A DNA stretch of 36,134 nucleotides from Lachnospiraceae bacterium (GTDB lineage Bacteria > Bacillota > Clostridia > Lachnospirales > Lachnospiraceae): NCBI GenBank assembly GCA_910575565.1, contig CAJTFL010000035.1, forward strand, positions 1 through 36,134, given 5' to 3'. Positions 1 through 7,804 of this stretch are shown in pieces (the stretch's first letter is position 1; every line of letters begins with the position of its first letter). The position numbers and the translations under genes are program-made. The notes under the pieces were generated by a model, which had not been told where the DNA came from, ran no database searches, and saw nothing but the letters and a program-made list of their open reading frames with translations.

Positions 1-1
1 G

Positions 2-115
2 CACATTTTGGGTTATAAGTCAATAGTATTTGATAAATTTTATGATATTTTTCTCTGGAGTATGGAGGAAGAAATAAAAAGGCAAACAAAAAAAGAGCGG
101 AAATATGGGCTTTAA
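2..115 (+). CDS. possible 3' end of an unidentified upstream gene
   Basis: A frame open from the left edge of the window runs 37 codons to a TAA and ends in a lysine/glutamate-rich tail (EEEIKRQTKKERKYGL). It stops 41 bp before the response regulator start, the spacing of an operon partner such as a sensor kinase or membrane protein. I do not recognise the tail, and a 37-codon open frame in AT-rich DNA can occur by chance. Confidence 0.3.
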   Translation, partial: HILGYKSIVFDKFYDIFLWSMEEEIKRQTKKERKYGL

Positions 116-156
116 AGAGTTTCCGAAACTGCTCTATACTCAGAATGGAGGAAACC

Positions 157-1785
157 ATGATAAAGCTACTAATCGCAGATGATGAACTTTTAGTACAGGT
201 AGGCATCCAATCCATGGTCAACTGGGCAGGCTTAGGCATAGAAGTATGCGGCACTGCCCCAAACGGCCAGGCCGCTTTGGAACTGATCCGGGAGTATTCC
301 CCAGAAATCGTAATTACGGACATTAAAATGCCCATAATGAACGGCCTTGAACTGGCAAAAGCCTGCCGGGATGAGTTTGGCCCCATCCCGCTGTTTATCA
401 TCCTCACCAGCTATGAAGAATTTCCTTTAATCAAAGAAGCCCTCTCCTACCAGGTAATCGATTACTTAATTAAGCTGGAGCTGGATGAAGAAACCATAAC
501 CAGCTCCATCCAAAAGGCCCTGGCCCGCTTAGATGAGCTTAAGGCAAGCCAGGCTTACCGCCAGGCAGGAAAAAGGCCTGTGCTGCAAAATTACCGGGAT
601 AAATTTTTCATGCGCCTCCTTCACAACCTGTTTGACAGCAGGGAGCAGTTTGACATCCAGGCCAAGGACTTAAAGCTGGATTTTTCTGACAAGTGCTACT
701 TAGCTTCCCATGGGGAAATCCACGGCGGCGACGCCTGCCAGATGGACGGCAGCAAGCAGGAAAGCTTATATTCCAGCTGCCTGCAGATGATCGGGGAAAT
801 GCTGGCAAAGCATCTCCCCTGCTATGTGATTTCCCTGGATAAAATCCATTTCGCCGTGATCTACCACTTCCCTACCACGGCCCAGATGGAAATCGGCACG
901 ATCCGGAGAGCCTGGGAAAACACCTGCTCCATGGTACATAATTATTTTAATATCTGGCTGGCCGTAGGCATCGGGAACATGGTGGACAACCCTATGACCA
1001 TCAGCGCTTCCTACCAGGAAGGGCGGCAGGCCTTTAACCTGGCAGGCCCGTCGTCGCCCATCGTCTTCTTCTCCCGCGTCAGCGAAAATTCCTGCCGCAG
1101 CGCCTTTAACATCACCGTATTTAAAAGCTCCCTTACCCGGGCCTTTGAGGAATTTGACACCGATGTGCTTTACGGGACGCTGACGGAAATCGGGGAGCTG
1201 TTTTCCGCCAACCCCCAGCACCTTTTGCAGGCCATGGACGGAGCATGCAACATCCTTTACCTGGCACTGTCCCTCCTCCCTGACGGGGAAGAGGATCTGC
1301 AGGAAATTTTTGCCGCATACCCGGACGGCTACCGTTCTATCTACCGCCAAAAGGATGTGGTACAGATTACCCAGTGGCTGAACACCTTGCGGGACGGTCT
1401 GTGCGGCATCTTGAAAAACAAACGGAAAACCTATAAAAACCACGTGATCTCCAATGTGCAGAAATACATCAACAGCCACATTGAAGACCGGCTGAATTTA
1501 AATGAAGTGGCGGCAGTTTTCGGCCTAAGCCCGAATTACTTAAGCACCTTATTTAAGAAAAACTGCCAAATCGGATTTTCCGAGTACATCACCCAAAAGA
1601 AAATCTTCCGGGCAAAAACCCTGCTTTTGGAACAGGAATTAAAAATTTATGAAGTCGCCGACCAGCTGGGCTTTGAAAGCGCCTTTTACTTCAGCAAAGT
1701 ATTTAAAAAGGTGGAAGGCGTATCCCCCAGGGAATACATCCAGTCTCATTTGGGGCGGGATGGGGAGGACACAAATCTAGAATAA
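157..1785 (+). CDS. YesN-type response regulator, receiver plus AraC-type DNA-binding domain
   Basis: Cytoplasmic two-component response regulator of 542 aa. Residues 1-120 form a receiver domain with the acidic pair D8/D9, phospho-acceptor D55 (in ITDIKMP), T84/S85 and the conserved lysine K106. The middle (about 130-420) is a variable linker-like region. The last ~100 residues carry two AraC-type helix-turn-helix motifs (LNEVAAVFGLSPNYLSTLFKK and IYEVADQLGFESAFYFSKVFKK). I chose the ATG at 157 because GGAGGA lies 5 nt upstream; the in-frame ATG at 145 would overlap that Shine-Dalgarno. Family knowledge: YesN-type regulators usually pair with a YesM-type sensor kinase and control sugar uptake or glycan genes. 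No kinase is visible, so it may lie left of the window. The target is unknown; the downstream cell-wall protein and beta-glucuronidase are candidates only by position. Confidence 0.93.
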   Translation: MIKLLIADDELLVQVGIQSMVNWAGLGIEVCGTAPNGQAALELIREYSPEIVITDIKMPIMNGLELAKACRDEFGPIPLFIILTSYEEFPLIKEALSYQVIDYLIKLELDEETITSSIQKALARLDELKASQAYRQAGKRPVLQNYRDKFFMRLLHNLFDSREQFDIQAKDLKLDFSDKCYLASHGEIHGGDACQMDGSKQESLYSSCLQMIGEMLAKHLPCYVISLDKIHFAVIYHFPTTAQMEIGTIRRAWENTCSMVHNYFNIWLAVGIGNMVDNPMTISASYQEGRQAFNLAGPSSPIVFFSRVSENSCRSAFNITVFKSSLTRAFEEFDTDVLYGTLTEIGELFSANPQHLLQAMDGACNILYLALSLLPDGEEDLQEIFAAYPDGYRSIYRQKDVVQITQWLNTLRDGLCGILKNKRKTYKNHVISNVQKYINSHIEDRLNLNEVAAVFGLSPNYLSTLFKKNCQIGFSEYITQKKIFRAKTLLLEQELKIYEVADQLGFESAFYFSKVFKKVEGVSPREYIQSHLGRDGEDTNLE

Positions 1786-1821
1786 TCCACTTTAAATCCT
1801 TTTCTGTTTCGGTGAGAATGC

Positions 1822-1850
1822 TTGACTTCCTTTATGCTTTTGGTTAAACT
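1822..1850 (+). promoter_or_regulatory. sigma-A-type promoter of the cell-wall-binding protein
   Basis: A -35 box TTGACT (1822-1827) and -10 box TAAACT (1845-1850) are separated by exactly 17 bp. Transcription would start near 1857, giving a leader of about 120 nt before the gene at 1977. Confidence 0.6.
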
Positions 1851-1855
1851 ATAAA

Positions 1856-1976
1856 AAGCGGAAAATGATTTTCCGCTTACAATAACAACAGACGCCCTAA
1901 AGGGCATCCTAACAAACCCGGCTTTTTTGCAAAAGCGGCCCGGGCGTACTGTCAAACATCCAAGGGGGAATTGAAG
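1856..1976 (+). promoter_or_regulatory. structured 5' leader with alternative pairings
   Basis: Several stems can form between the promoter and the start codon. AGCGGAAAAT pairs with ATTTTCCGCT at 1857-1878. A long stem pairs ACAGACGCCC (1888-1897) with GGGCGTACTGT (1942-1952), with one bulged A. That stem excludes two local hairpins: GCCC/GGGC (1894-1905) and CCCGG/CCGGG (1917-1944). The ribosome site AAGGGGGAA follows at 1962-1970. No terminator U-tract is present. It matches no riboswitch class I know, so a cis-regulatory role is inference. Confidence 0.4.
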
Positions 1977-2834
1977 ATGAAAAAAGCATTGAAGCAGCAA
2001 GTAATGGCCGGTATCATGGCCGCAGCGTTAACGTTATTCGGAAGTATTACGGCATTTGCCGGAAGCTGGCAGCAGGACGGCTCCGGCTGGTGGTATCAAA
2101 ATGATGATGGTTCCTGGCCGGCAAATACCTGGCAGTGGATCAATGGAAAATGCTACTATTTTGATGAAAGTGGCTATATGCTGTCCGGCACTACTGCCCC
2201 AGACGGCTCCACGGTAGACGAAAGCGGGGCCTGGACAGTAGACGGCGTTGTGCAAACCCAGGGCACAGATGCCGGGGCAGGTACACAAACGGCAAGCTCT
2301 GCCAATCCTTACGATAATGACGTAAACCGCGCCGCCTTAGCCGCTTACCTGTACGACTTAAAGAACAGCCCGGATTATAAATGGTATTACGATTCCCAGC
2401 ACGGCGGCAGATCCTTAACCATGGATCCCCATTTTGCCGTCCTGGATGCAAACGGGGACGGCGTATATGAGGTTTTTGTTTACTGCGGAGGCCCGTCCAT
2501 GGCTCCCCACTGGCTCCTTTACTACGATAATGGCGTAAAAAAGAAAGAATTCGGCACTATGCCGACGATCGGCACATTAGAAAACGGCCAGTTTTACATC
2601 ACCGGCGGCAATCACGGGTGGTTCTGGGGCGAACTGTATACCTTAAATGGCGGCGTCTTAACGGTAGTGGAACGGCTTGAGTACGATATGATGCGGACTG
2701 CCAATTACGAAGCTGTCCAGGCAGCCATTGGCCAGTACGCCAACCGGATGGTTACTTACAACATGGTTTATTTCTCCGATGAAAACCTGGAGCTTTATTT
2801 AAGCGGGAATGGACAGGATACCGGGGTAAAATAA
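1977..2834 (+). CDS. exported protein with N-terminal cell-wall-binding repeats
   Basis: Secreted protein of 285 aa. The N-terminus is a signal peptide (KK, then a hydrophobic stretch, cut near AFA-GSW). Next come aromatic choline-binding-type repeats (GSGWWYQNDDGSWPANTWQW, then NGKCYYFDESGYML), which anchor proteins to wall polymers in this family. A Ser/Thr/Gly linker leads to a ~170-aa C-terminal domain that I cannot assign. It contains LDANGDGVYEVFVY, resembling calcium-loop sequences of FG-GAP/VCBS-type repeats. Start ATG 1977 has AAGGGGGAA just upstream; a TTG two codons earlier is in frame but less likely. The gene is monocistronic, with its own promoter and terminator. Function is unknown beyond wall attachment. 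Confidence 0.85.
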   Translation: MKKALKQQVMAGIMAAALTLFGSITAFAGSWQQDGSGWWYQNDDGSWPANTWQWINGKCYYFDESGYMLSGTTAPDGSTVDESGAWTVDGVVQTQGTDAGAGTQTASSANPYDNDVNRAALAAYLYDLKNSPDYKWYYDSQHGGRSLTMDPHFAVLDANGDGVYEVFVYCGGPSMAPHWLLYYDNGVKKKEFGTMPTIGTLENGQFYITGGNHGWFWGELYTLNGGVLTVVERLEYDMMRTANYEAVQAAIGQYANRMVTYNMVYFSDENLELYLSGNGQDTGVK

Positions 2835-2842
2835 GGTGAAAT

Positions 2843-2901
2843 AAAAAGAGGCTGTGAAACCCGGAGCTTTGAACTCCTATTTTTTTCACAGTCTCTTTTT
2901 T
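2843..2901 (+). terminator. rho-independent terminator
   Basis: AAAAAGAGGCTGTGAAA pairs with TTTCACAGTCTCTTTTT (one mismatch) across a roughly 25-nt loop and ends in a T run. It begins 9 bp after the cell-wall protein stop codon. Confidence 0.8.
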
Positions 2902-2907
2902 ATCTGC

Positions 2908-2944
2908 GCCACTTCTAGTACTGCAAAGCAGTACTAGAAGTGGC
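2908..2944. repeat. perfect 17-bp inverted repeat with AAA loop
   Basis: GCCACTTCTAGTACTGC (2908-2924), loop AAA, then its exact reverse complement (2928-2944). It lies just after the terminator and between two genes that converge. The right arm is followed by ATTTTG, so it could be a second, weaker terminator. The flank to 3077 holds nothing else I can name. Confidence 0.75.
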
Positions 2945-3077
2945 ATTTTGATATTGCATTTACTCTGCAAGGTGATAATGCGTATTTCTGCTCCTTCCTT
3001 AATATATGGCATATGCATTACCAAATATCATACCATGCATTGTGCAAACAGGCTGTTTTGCAACATCCCCATACCCT

Positions 3078-4880
3078 CTATTTATAATTAAAATCCGGGA
3101 TTTCCCCCCAGCGCTTCCGGAAGTAATGGGCGGCCATTTTCGGCCTCCTGTCCCTAGTCAGAAGCCCCTTCTTATTGCCGTCCACCCGCATACAGCCCTG
3201 GAAGGCGGCAAAATCCGCGAAATTCCAAACGTGCTCCCCGATAAAGAAACTCCTCCGGTCAAACTCCTCATTCTGCCGCTGGTAAAACTCCACCTGGTAC
3301 TCCTCGCTGAACATTTCCGGGACACACTGGTGGATCCCAGCCACAGCGTCCGCCCCGTACTCCGTGATCATCACGGGCTTGCCCTGTTTTTCCCAAAAAT
3401 CCAATTCCATATTCAGGCCATAGCAGGCGGCATCCAAATCCCCGGACAAATTATACCAGCCATAATACCGGTTAATGCAAACCACGTCCATGGTACGGGT
3501 AACGATATCCTTTTCGTAATTATTCTGGCAGCACACCATGGTCACTGGCCGGTTAGACGGATCCAGCTTATGAGCCAGCTGGTATAAAGGCCTCCAGTAA
3601 TCATAGGCTGACTGGGGGAAGTTTTCCGTATCCGGCTCGTTCCCCAAAGACCACATCACCACGCACGGGTGGTTTTTGTCCCGGGCAATCATATCCGCAA
3701 GCACCTGGCGGTGATGTTCATGGATATCAAGGAATTTATAGGGATCCTCTCCGCTCCCCCCTCCGTTAATGCCTACCGCCGGGGTTTCATCAATCACCAC
3801 GATCCCTTCCCGGTCACATAAATCATACATCTCTTCCCCGTAAGGGTAATGGCTGGTGCGGAAGGAATTGGCGTTCAGCCAATGGATTAAATTCACATCC
3901 TTCACATTCAGGCAAAGATCTACCCCCCTGCCATGGAAGGCCGAATCCTCATGCTTCCCAAAGCCTTTAAAATAAAAAGGCTTTCCGTTGATCAAAAATT
4001 TCGTCCCTTCCACCTTTACCGTGCGGATCCCGAAGGTTTGCCCATACTGATCCTCCCCGTACCGCACCACTGCCTGATAGAGGTAAGGGACGCCAGGCCA
4101 TGGCCACCAAAGCTTTGCCTCGGGAATTGTCACCTTCCCGGCGCTTCCCTGAGCCAAAGCGACCCTGCCGCCTTCCATATCCAGGATTTCCACCTGAACC
4201 TCACCGCAGCCAGAGCCTGCCGTGTCCACCTTATAGCTTACCAGGCCGTCTGTACCGGAAATATCCGTAACCAAAGTTACGTCCGCAATATAGGACTTAG
4301 GCGTAGTGTAAATGCGCACCGGTCGGTTGATCCCCGCATAATTGAAAAAATCAAAATTAGGAAGGTTTTGGGGCTTTCTCCATTTCTTTGCTGCCTCCAC
4401 GCTGGGAACGCCTGGGTTATCGGAGCCAAAAAAAGCCGTGCTCCCCTCATTCCCCACCGGCAGCGTGCTTTTGTTTACCCGGTTATCTACCGCGACCACC
4501 AGCTCCCCTTCGCTGCCTGCGGGAACCAGATCCGTGATTTCCAGCTCAAAGGGCAAAAAACCTCCCCTATGCTCCGCCGCCAGCCTTCCATTCAGATAAA
4601 CCTTGGCCTGATGGGTTACGCCGTCAAACCGCAGCATAATGCGCTGGCCTTCAAAACAGCAGGGCACAGTAAAGCTCCTGCGGTAATAGGCCCAGCCAAA
4701 ATGGTTCCTGTACGCCGGATCCTCCTTTTGGTCATTATATGAAGCAGGAACCGCAATCCGTTCCATGCCGGAAAGCTTTTCCAAGTCTTCCCCCGGCTCC
4801 TTCTCATCCCCTAACTGAAAGTCCCACACGCCGGCCAAATCGATAATCGAACGGGCCTTGTTTAATCTTGGATACAGCAT
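3078..4880 (-). CDS. uidA: beta-glucuronidase, glycoside hydrolase family 2
   Basis: Enzyme of 600 aa, close to the 603 aa of E. coli GUS. It should hydrolyse beta-D-glucuronides, for example glucuronide conjugates in the gut. The order is a GH2 sugar-binding domain (about 1-185), an Ig-like domain (about 186-280) and a TIM barrel. Visible catalytic residues are acid/base E415 (WSLGNEP) and nucleophile E507 (MITEYGAD). The N-x-K signature N569/K571 (VDGNKKG) recognises the glucuronate carboxylate, which supports glucuronidase over galactosidase. The segment after DETPAVGI is short, so the long loop 1 of E. coli GUS seems absent. No signal peptide, so probably cytoplasmic. Start: GGAGG lies 7 nt before ATG 4880; ATG 4883 is adjacent and possible. 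No uptake gene sits beside it. Confidence 0.93.
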   Translation of the reverse strand: MLYPRLNKARSIIDLAGVWDFQLGDEKEPGEDLEKLSGMERIAVPASYNDQKEDPAYRNHFGWAYYRRSFTVPCCFEGQRIMLRFDGVTHQAKVYLNGRLAAEHRGGFLPFELEITDLVPAGSEGELVVAVDNRVNKSTLPVGNEGSTAFFGSDNPGVPSVEAAKKWRKPQNLPNFDFFNYAGINRPVRIYTTPKSYIADVTLVTDISGTDGLVSYKVDTAGSGCGEVQVEILDMEGGRVALAQGSAGKVTIPEAKLWWPWPGVPYLYQAVVRYGEDQYGQTFGIRTVKVEGTKFLINGKPFYFKGFGKHEDSAFHGRGVDLCLNVKDVNLIHWLNANSFRTSHYPYGEEMYDLCDREGIVVIDETPAVGINGGGSGEDPYKFLDIHEHHRQVLADMIARDKNHPCVVMWSLGNEPDTENFPQSAYDYWRPLYQLAHKLDPSNRPVTMVCCQNNYEKDIVTRTMDVVCINRYYGWYNLSGDLDAACYGLNMELDFWEKQGKPVMITEYGADAVAGIHQCVPEMFSEEYQVEFYQRQNEEFDRRSFFIGEHVWNFADFAAFQGCMRVDGNKKGLLTRDRRPKMAAHYFRKRWGEIPDFNYK

Positions 4881-4920
4881 CATTCTTCCTCCCTGGATTT
4901 CTTCAGCCATCATTTACTTT

Positions 4921-4949
4921 AAATCAGCTGATTTTTTAATACTATACCA
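4921..4949 (-). promoter_or_regulatory. beta-glucuronidase promoter and palindromic operator candidate
   Basis: On the minus strand an extended -10 TGGTATAGT (4941-4949) is followed, downstream of the probable start site, by a perfect 14-bp palindrome AAATCAGCTGATTT (4921-4934). A palindrome there would suit a repressor. No -35 box is clear. The regulator is not identifiable in the window. Confidence 0.4.
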
Positions 4950-4994
4950 CAGGAATTTTTCGGAATCCATGTATTTTCTGATGGAAGAACTATA

Positions 4995-5995
4995 TTATTT
5001 TCTTAACGTTTCGGCCATTAGAAGCCCCATGAAGGAAAATCGTGCCCGCACGAATTTTCCTTTATCGATTTCCATTTTGATTCTTCTGTCGGTTTTGCCG
5101 CTGATTTTTTTTGTTGGCTCCACAGATTCTTTTGTTGGTTCCTCCGGTTTCTTCTCTGATTTTGAGGGTTCTTTGGCTGGCTTTGCAGGTATTTTCTCAG
5201 GTTCTGCAAGTGCTTTTGCTGATTTTACCGCTTTTACCGTTGGTTCTTCTTGCGCAGAGAATTCCCAATTTAATTCGAATAATTTATCGTAAAAATGTTT
5301 ATATCGTACCATCGAGGGTGGGAATCGCATTGATTAAATAAATAGAACTCATAACCGTTTCGGCAATCGTCAGCTGATATTTCTTCAAGTGTAAATTCGG
5401 GAGCATATTTATAAAACTTTTTCCCACCATCAGAATCTACCCAATCACAAGGAGTTTGTAATAACAACAATGCGCGATCAAGAGCGGTTGCGTCAATACC
5501 AAACCGTTTTTTCCAAAGCCTTTCGATTATATTTATATCGGCTGATGAGTTTTTAGGGGTGTTGGTATCCATTATCCGAGCATAAATGTTGTTGGCAAAC
5601 ACACCTTGATATTGTTCTGTTAAATAATAAGGCGTGTTACGATCATTCCTAATAACAATAATATCTATTTCACTTTTTCTAAAAGAGAGTGACTGCACAT
5701 ATACTGTTGGGCGAATACCACCAGCAAATTTTTTCTCTTGCAAAAATACAACAATGTCCTGCGTTTTTCTTCTGTTTGGGTCACTTGTAATATCACAAAT
5801 AGAATAATCGGTTTCTTCATCAACACCGATAATAATGAGTCCGTCGTGATTAGAAAGATTATTCGCCATACATATAATATCGTGTAATAAGTCGGATTTA
5901 TTTTTATGCCACTCTTTTTTGAAATCCCAATATTCACCCTCTTGTCGTAGTTCTAACAGTCGCCCTATTTCGGTTCTACTTGAAAACACATCCAT
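4995..5995 (-). pseudogene. AlbA_2/Schlafen-like putative DNA-binding domain protein, frameshifted
   Basis: The first frame (GTG 6004 or ATG 5995 to stop 5270) has an AlbA_2-type domain: an acidic FKKEW segment, then DLLHDIICMANNLSNHDGLIIIGVDEE, typical of the family's N-terminus. Near 5330 the frame breaks. The next frame continues plausibly (MRFPPSMVRYKHFYDKLFE) to 4995. One extra A in the codons around CAATGCG (giving AAT CAA ATG CGA) would join them into about 333 aa. The tail (about 5225-5075) is a Lys/Glu/Pro-rich run (KIPAKPAKEPSKSEKKPEEP) and then reads through a palindromic repeat. ATG 5995 has AAGGTGA 6 nt upstream. It lies close behind Fic, probably in one operon. The shift could be real decay or a sequencing error. 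Confidence 0.6.
5031..5063. repeat. palindromic intergenic repeat, dispersed family
   Basis: GAAGGAAAATCGTGC, a short centre, then GCACGAATTTTCCTTT form a near-perfect hairpin. The same palindrome (ATGAAGGAAAATCATGC / GCATGAATTTTCCTTCAT) occurs in each unit of the tandem repeat at 14698-15088. Here it forms part of the 3' end of the AlbA-type reading frame. Confidence 0.7.
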
Positions 5996-6010
5996 TTTAT
6001 TCACCTTGTA

Positions 6011-7057
6011 CTATACCTTAATATATCGTGTTGCCCTCGATTCGCCGATTCGTTTTATCGCACCGCTTTTCACCATAGCGCCAAGAACAGCTTCAACGGT
6101 AGTTGGACTTACATCAGGATGAATCTTGCATATCTCCGCTTTGGAAAGCGGCGTTAGACTATTTAATATCGTAGCCTCAACACGGGCTTTCTTTGTAATC
6201 CTTTTTCCGTGAATAACAGCGAAACGTTTATCAAGTTCCTTATAGCACATATAAAGCATAGATAAAAAGTTTTCGATAAAAGGGAAATAACTGTTTTCAC
6301 CAGATTCCCAACCATCCGAAGATTGACGGAGAGATTCATAATAATATGCTTTGTATTTATTGATCTGTTCTTCAAAGGACACATATTTTCCCGCATCAAA
6401 CCCATTTTTATATAAAAGCAACAGAGAAAGCAGGCGTGACATTCTGCCATTGCCGTCTCGGAATGGGTGTATGCAAAGAAAGTCCAAAATAATACAGGGA
6501 ATCAACAAAAGCTGATTCACATTTGCATCGCTGCGAGCCTCCATATATGCAAGTTCTAGTTGCTCCATTGCTTTCGGTGTTTCGGCTGCGGGAGTAGGGC
6601 GGAAACGAACTCGTCTATTGCCGTCAGAGTCTATCTCTAAAATTACATTGTCATCAGTTTTGTACTGGCCGCCGTATTCATATCCAGCAAAAGACATCAT
6701 CACTTCGTGCAAACGCAGAATATCACGATTTCTGAAATCGATATGTTCAAAGCCTAAATGAATTTCATTTAATGCGTCCCTATAACCTGCGATTTCTGCT
6801 TCGTTATGATTAAGAGGGGCGCTATTTTGATTTACAATAGCAGCGATACGTTCGTCGCTTGTAACAATTCCTTCAATAGCATTAGAACTTTTAATAGATT
6901 GTACCTTTGCAACAGCTTCAAGTTCAGTAAAAATCTGCTTGTATTCGTCTTTTCGTACACCCGCCATGGTCTTCAGAGAAGCTATGTTTGCAGTTAAGTT
7001 TACAAGATTCGCAGGCAACAAGCCGTTATTTAAAAAAGAATAATCAAATTTTCTCAT
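6011..7057 (-). CDS. Fic family protein (probable AMP-transferase)
   Basis: Protein of 348 aa. The Fic core motif HPFRDGNGRMSRLL is complete: catalytic His, acidic Asp and the anion-binding GNGR. Fic enzymes usually move AMP from ATP to a hydroxyl on a target protein. N-terminal SSNAIEG fits the autoinhibitory (S/T)xxxE(G/N) helix, so this looks like a self-inhibited class II Fic. The C-terminal ~70 residues (LTPLSKAEICKIHPDVSPTTVEAVLGAMVKSG) look like a winged helix that could bind DNA. Start: AAAGGATGGG is upstream of ATG 7057. The promoter overlaps a perfect inverted repeat, so autoregulation is plausible but inferred. DNA here is clearly more AT-rich than the flanks, which fits acquisition. 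The AlbA-type gene follows after about 15 bp. Confidence 0.92.
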   Translation of the reverse strand: MRKFDYSFLNNGLLPANLVNLTANIASLKTMAGVRKDEYKQIFTELEAVAKVQSIKSSNAIEGIVTSDERIAAIVNQNSAPLNHNEAEIAGYRDALNEIHLGFEHIDFRNRDILRLHEVMMSFAGYEYGGQYKTDDNVILEIDSDGNRRVRFRPTPAAETPKAMEQLELAYMEARSDANVNQLLLIPCIILDFLCIHPFRDGNGRMSRLLSLLLLYKNGFDAGKYVSFEEQINKYKAYYYESLRQSSDGWESGENSYFPFIENFLSMLYMCYKELDKRFAVIHGKRITKKARVEATILNSLTPLSKAEICKIHPDVSPTTVEAVLGAMVKSGAIKRIGESRATRYIKV

Positions 7058-7070
7058 ATAATTCCCATCC

Positions 7071-7158
7071 TTTCTGCATATAATTGTACTATATTATATG
7101 CAGAAAAGCAAGACACTGGACATATTTTCTGCATATAAATCGTCTCGAAAATATGCAG
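7071..7158 (-). promoter_or_regulatory. Fic promoter with TTTCTGCATAT operator repeats
   Basis: Minus-strand -35 TTGCTT (7106-7111) and -10 TACAAT (7083-7088) are 17 bp apart. A perfect 14-bp inverted repeat, TTTCTGCATATAAT (7071-7084) and ATTATATGCAGAAA (7093-7106), spans the -10 and spacer. A third copy TTTCTGCATATAAAT lies at 7126-7140 and a half copy ATATGCAG at 7151-7158. Repressor occupancy would block the polymerase. The Fic C-terminal winged helix is a candidate binder. Confidence 0.6.
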
Positions 7159-7340
7159 GTAGTGTGTGCCATAATGCGGAAAGGCGATACAGAATTGTAA
7201 CCCATTTGTCCTATATATAAAGCGTCTATCTTTTCAGAAAAGAAACTCCATTGGCATGTCTTTTAAAATAGGACTTTGGAACTCTAAACTATCAAGCAGA
7301 AATTATGGTCAAAAATATTCGGTCAGAAATTTGTGTTCCT

Positions 7341-7566
7341 CAGTGGTCAAAAATTTTTGCCACTGCAATTCGTTACCTATATAGGGCAGCACATCAACGA
7401 AGTCCCTGTATCTTACTTTTGGGCTATTCTCACTAGACTCGTGGAATACCTCGTCAAGTGTTCATATTATACCATGTCCACTAAGCTCGAAAAGACCTCG
7501 CTAAGTGGTCAGGTATATATTCTCACTAGACTCGTGGAATACCTCGTCAAGTGTTCATATTATACC
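7341..7566. repeat. hairpin cluster with 49-bp direct repeats
   Basis: The stretch 7159-7570 has no credible gene. It holds a 25-nt near-palindrome CAGTGGTCAAA...TTTGCCACTG (7341-7365) and a 49-bp sequence repeated exactly at 7425-7473 and 7518-7566. Each copy contains the imperfect hairpin CACTAGAC...GTCAAGTG. Between the copies lies CCACTAAGC...GCTAAGTGG (7478-7508), with the same layout (arm, TCG, loop, CCTCG, arm). The second copy ends 4 bp before the integrase remnant begins. Short open frames here translate the repeats and are not believed. Confidence 0.7.
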
Positions 7567-7570
7567 GTAA

Positions 7571-7804
7571 CGGCACTATTCAGCCAGCATCCAGCATGCC
7601 CTTGGAATACCAGATGCTTACATTATGCAGCGTGGTGGATGGCAAACTGATGGTGTATTAAAAACAGTTTACAGGCACGCTTTAAACGATAGGGAAAAGG
7701 AAATGAGCGCCATTGCCAATAAACATTTTTCAGAACTATGCAACACGAAATGCAACACAAAAATAAAAACCCTTGATTTTTCAAGGGTTTTACCATCGGG
7801 GTGA
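7571..7804 (+). pseudogene. 3' remnant of a tyrosine recombinase (integrase) ending in tRNA-Pro
   Basis: Seventy-seven codons encode the C-terminal end of a phage-type integrase. It opens with RHYSASIQHALGIPD, continues YIMQRGGWQTDGVLKTVYRHA, and ends with TGA at 7802-7804. In the family, R1 fits catalytic Arg II, W24 the His/Trp III position and Y34 the nucleophile. The rest of the gene is missing: codon 7568-7570 just upstream is TAA and belongs to the direct-repeat block. The stop codon lies inside the tRNA-Pro gene, which is how integrases that use a tRNA 3' end as attachment site are often placed. The protein cannot work, since Arg I and the DNA-binding arm are gone. Confidence 0.85.
7766..7791 (-). 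terminator. terminator of tRNA-Pro
   Basis: AAAACCCTTGA (7766-7776), loop TTTT, TCAAGGGTTTT (7781-7791) is a perfect 11-bp stem. On the minus strand it starts 5 nt after the tRNA 3' end and finishes in a T run. It also lies inside the integrase remnant, so it probably came with the element. Confidence 0.8.

Noticed and set aside
3006..3587. 193-aa plus-strand open frame
   Set aside because: It lies opposite the beta-glucuronidase gene, has no ribosome site and reads like a shadow of it.
4858..5292. 144-aa plus-strand open frame rich in Phe, Ser and Gly
   Set aside because: It is the antisense of the Lys/Glu/Pro tail and the palindromic repeat; composition is explained by the other strand.
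7425..7566. Possible CRISPR repeats
   Set aside because: Only two copies, each a hairpin with different-size surroundings, and no spacer series or cas genes.
7333..7650. 105-aa plus-strand open frame with repeated TRLVEYLVKCSYYT
   Set aside because: It only translates the 49-bp direct repeats; the real frame downstream is the integrase remnant in another phase.
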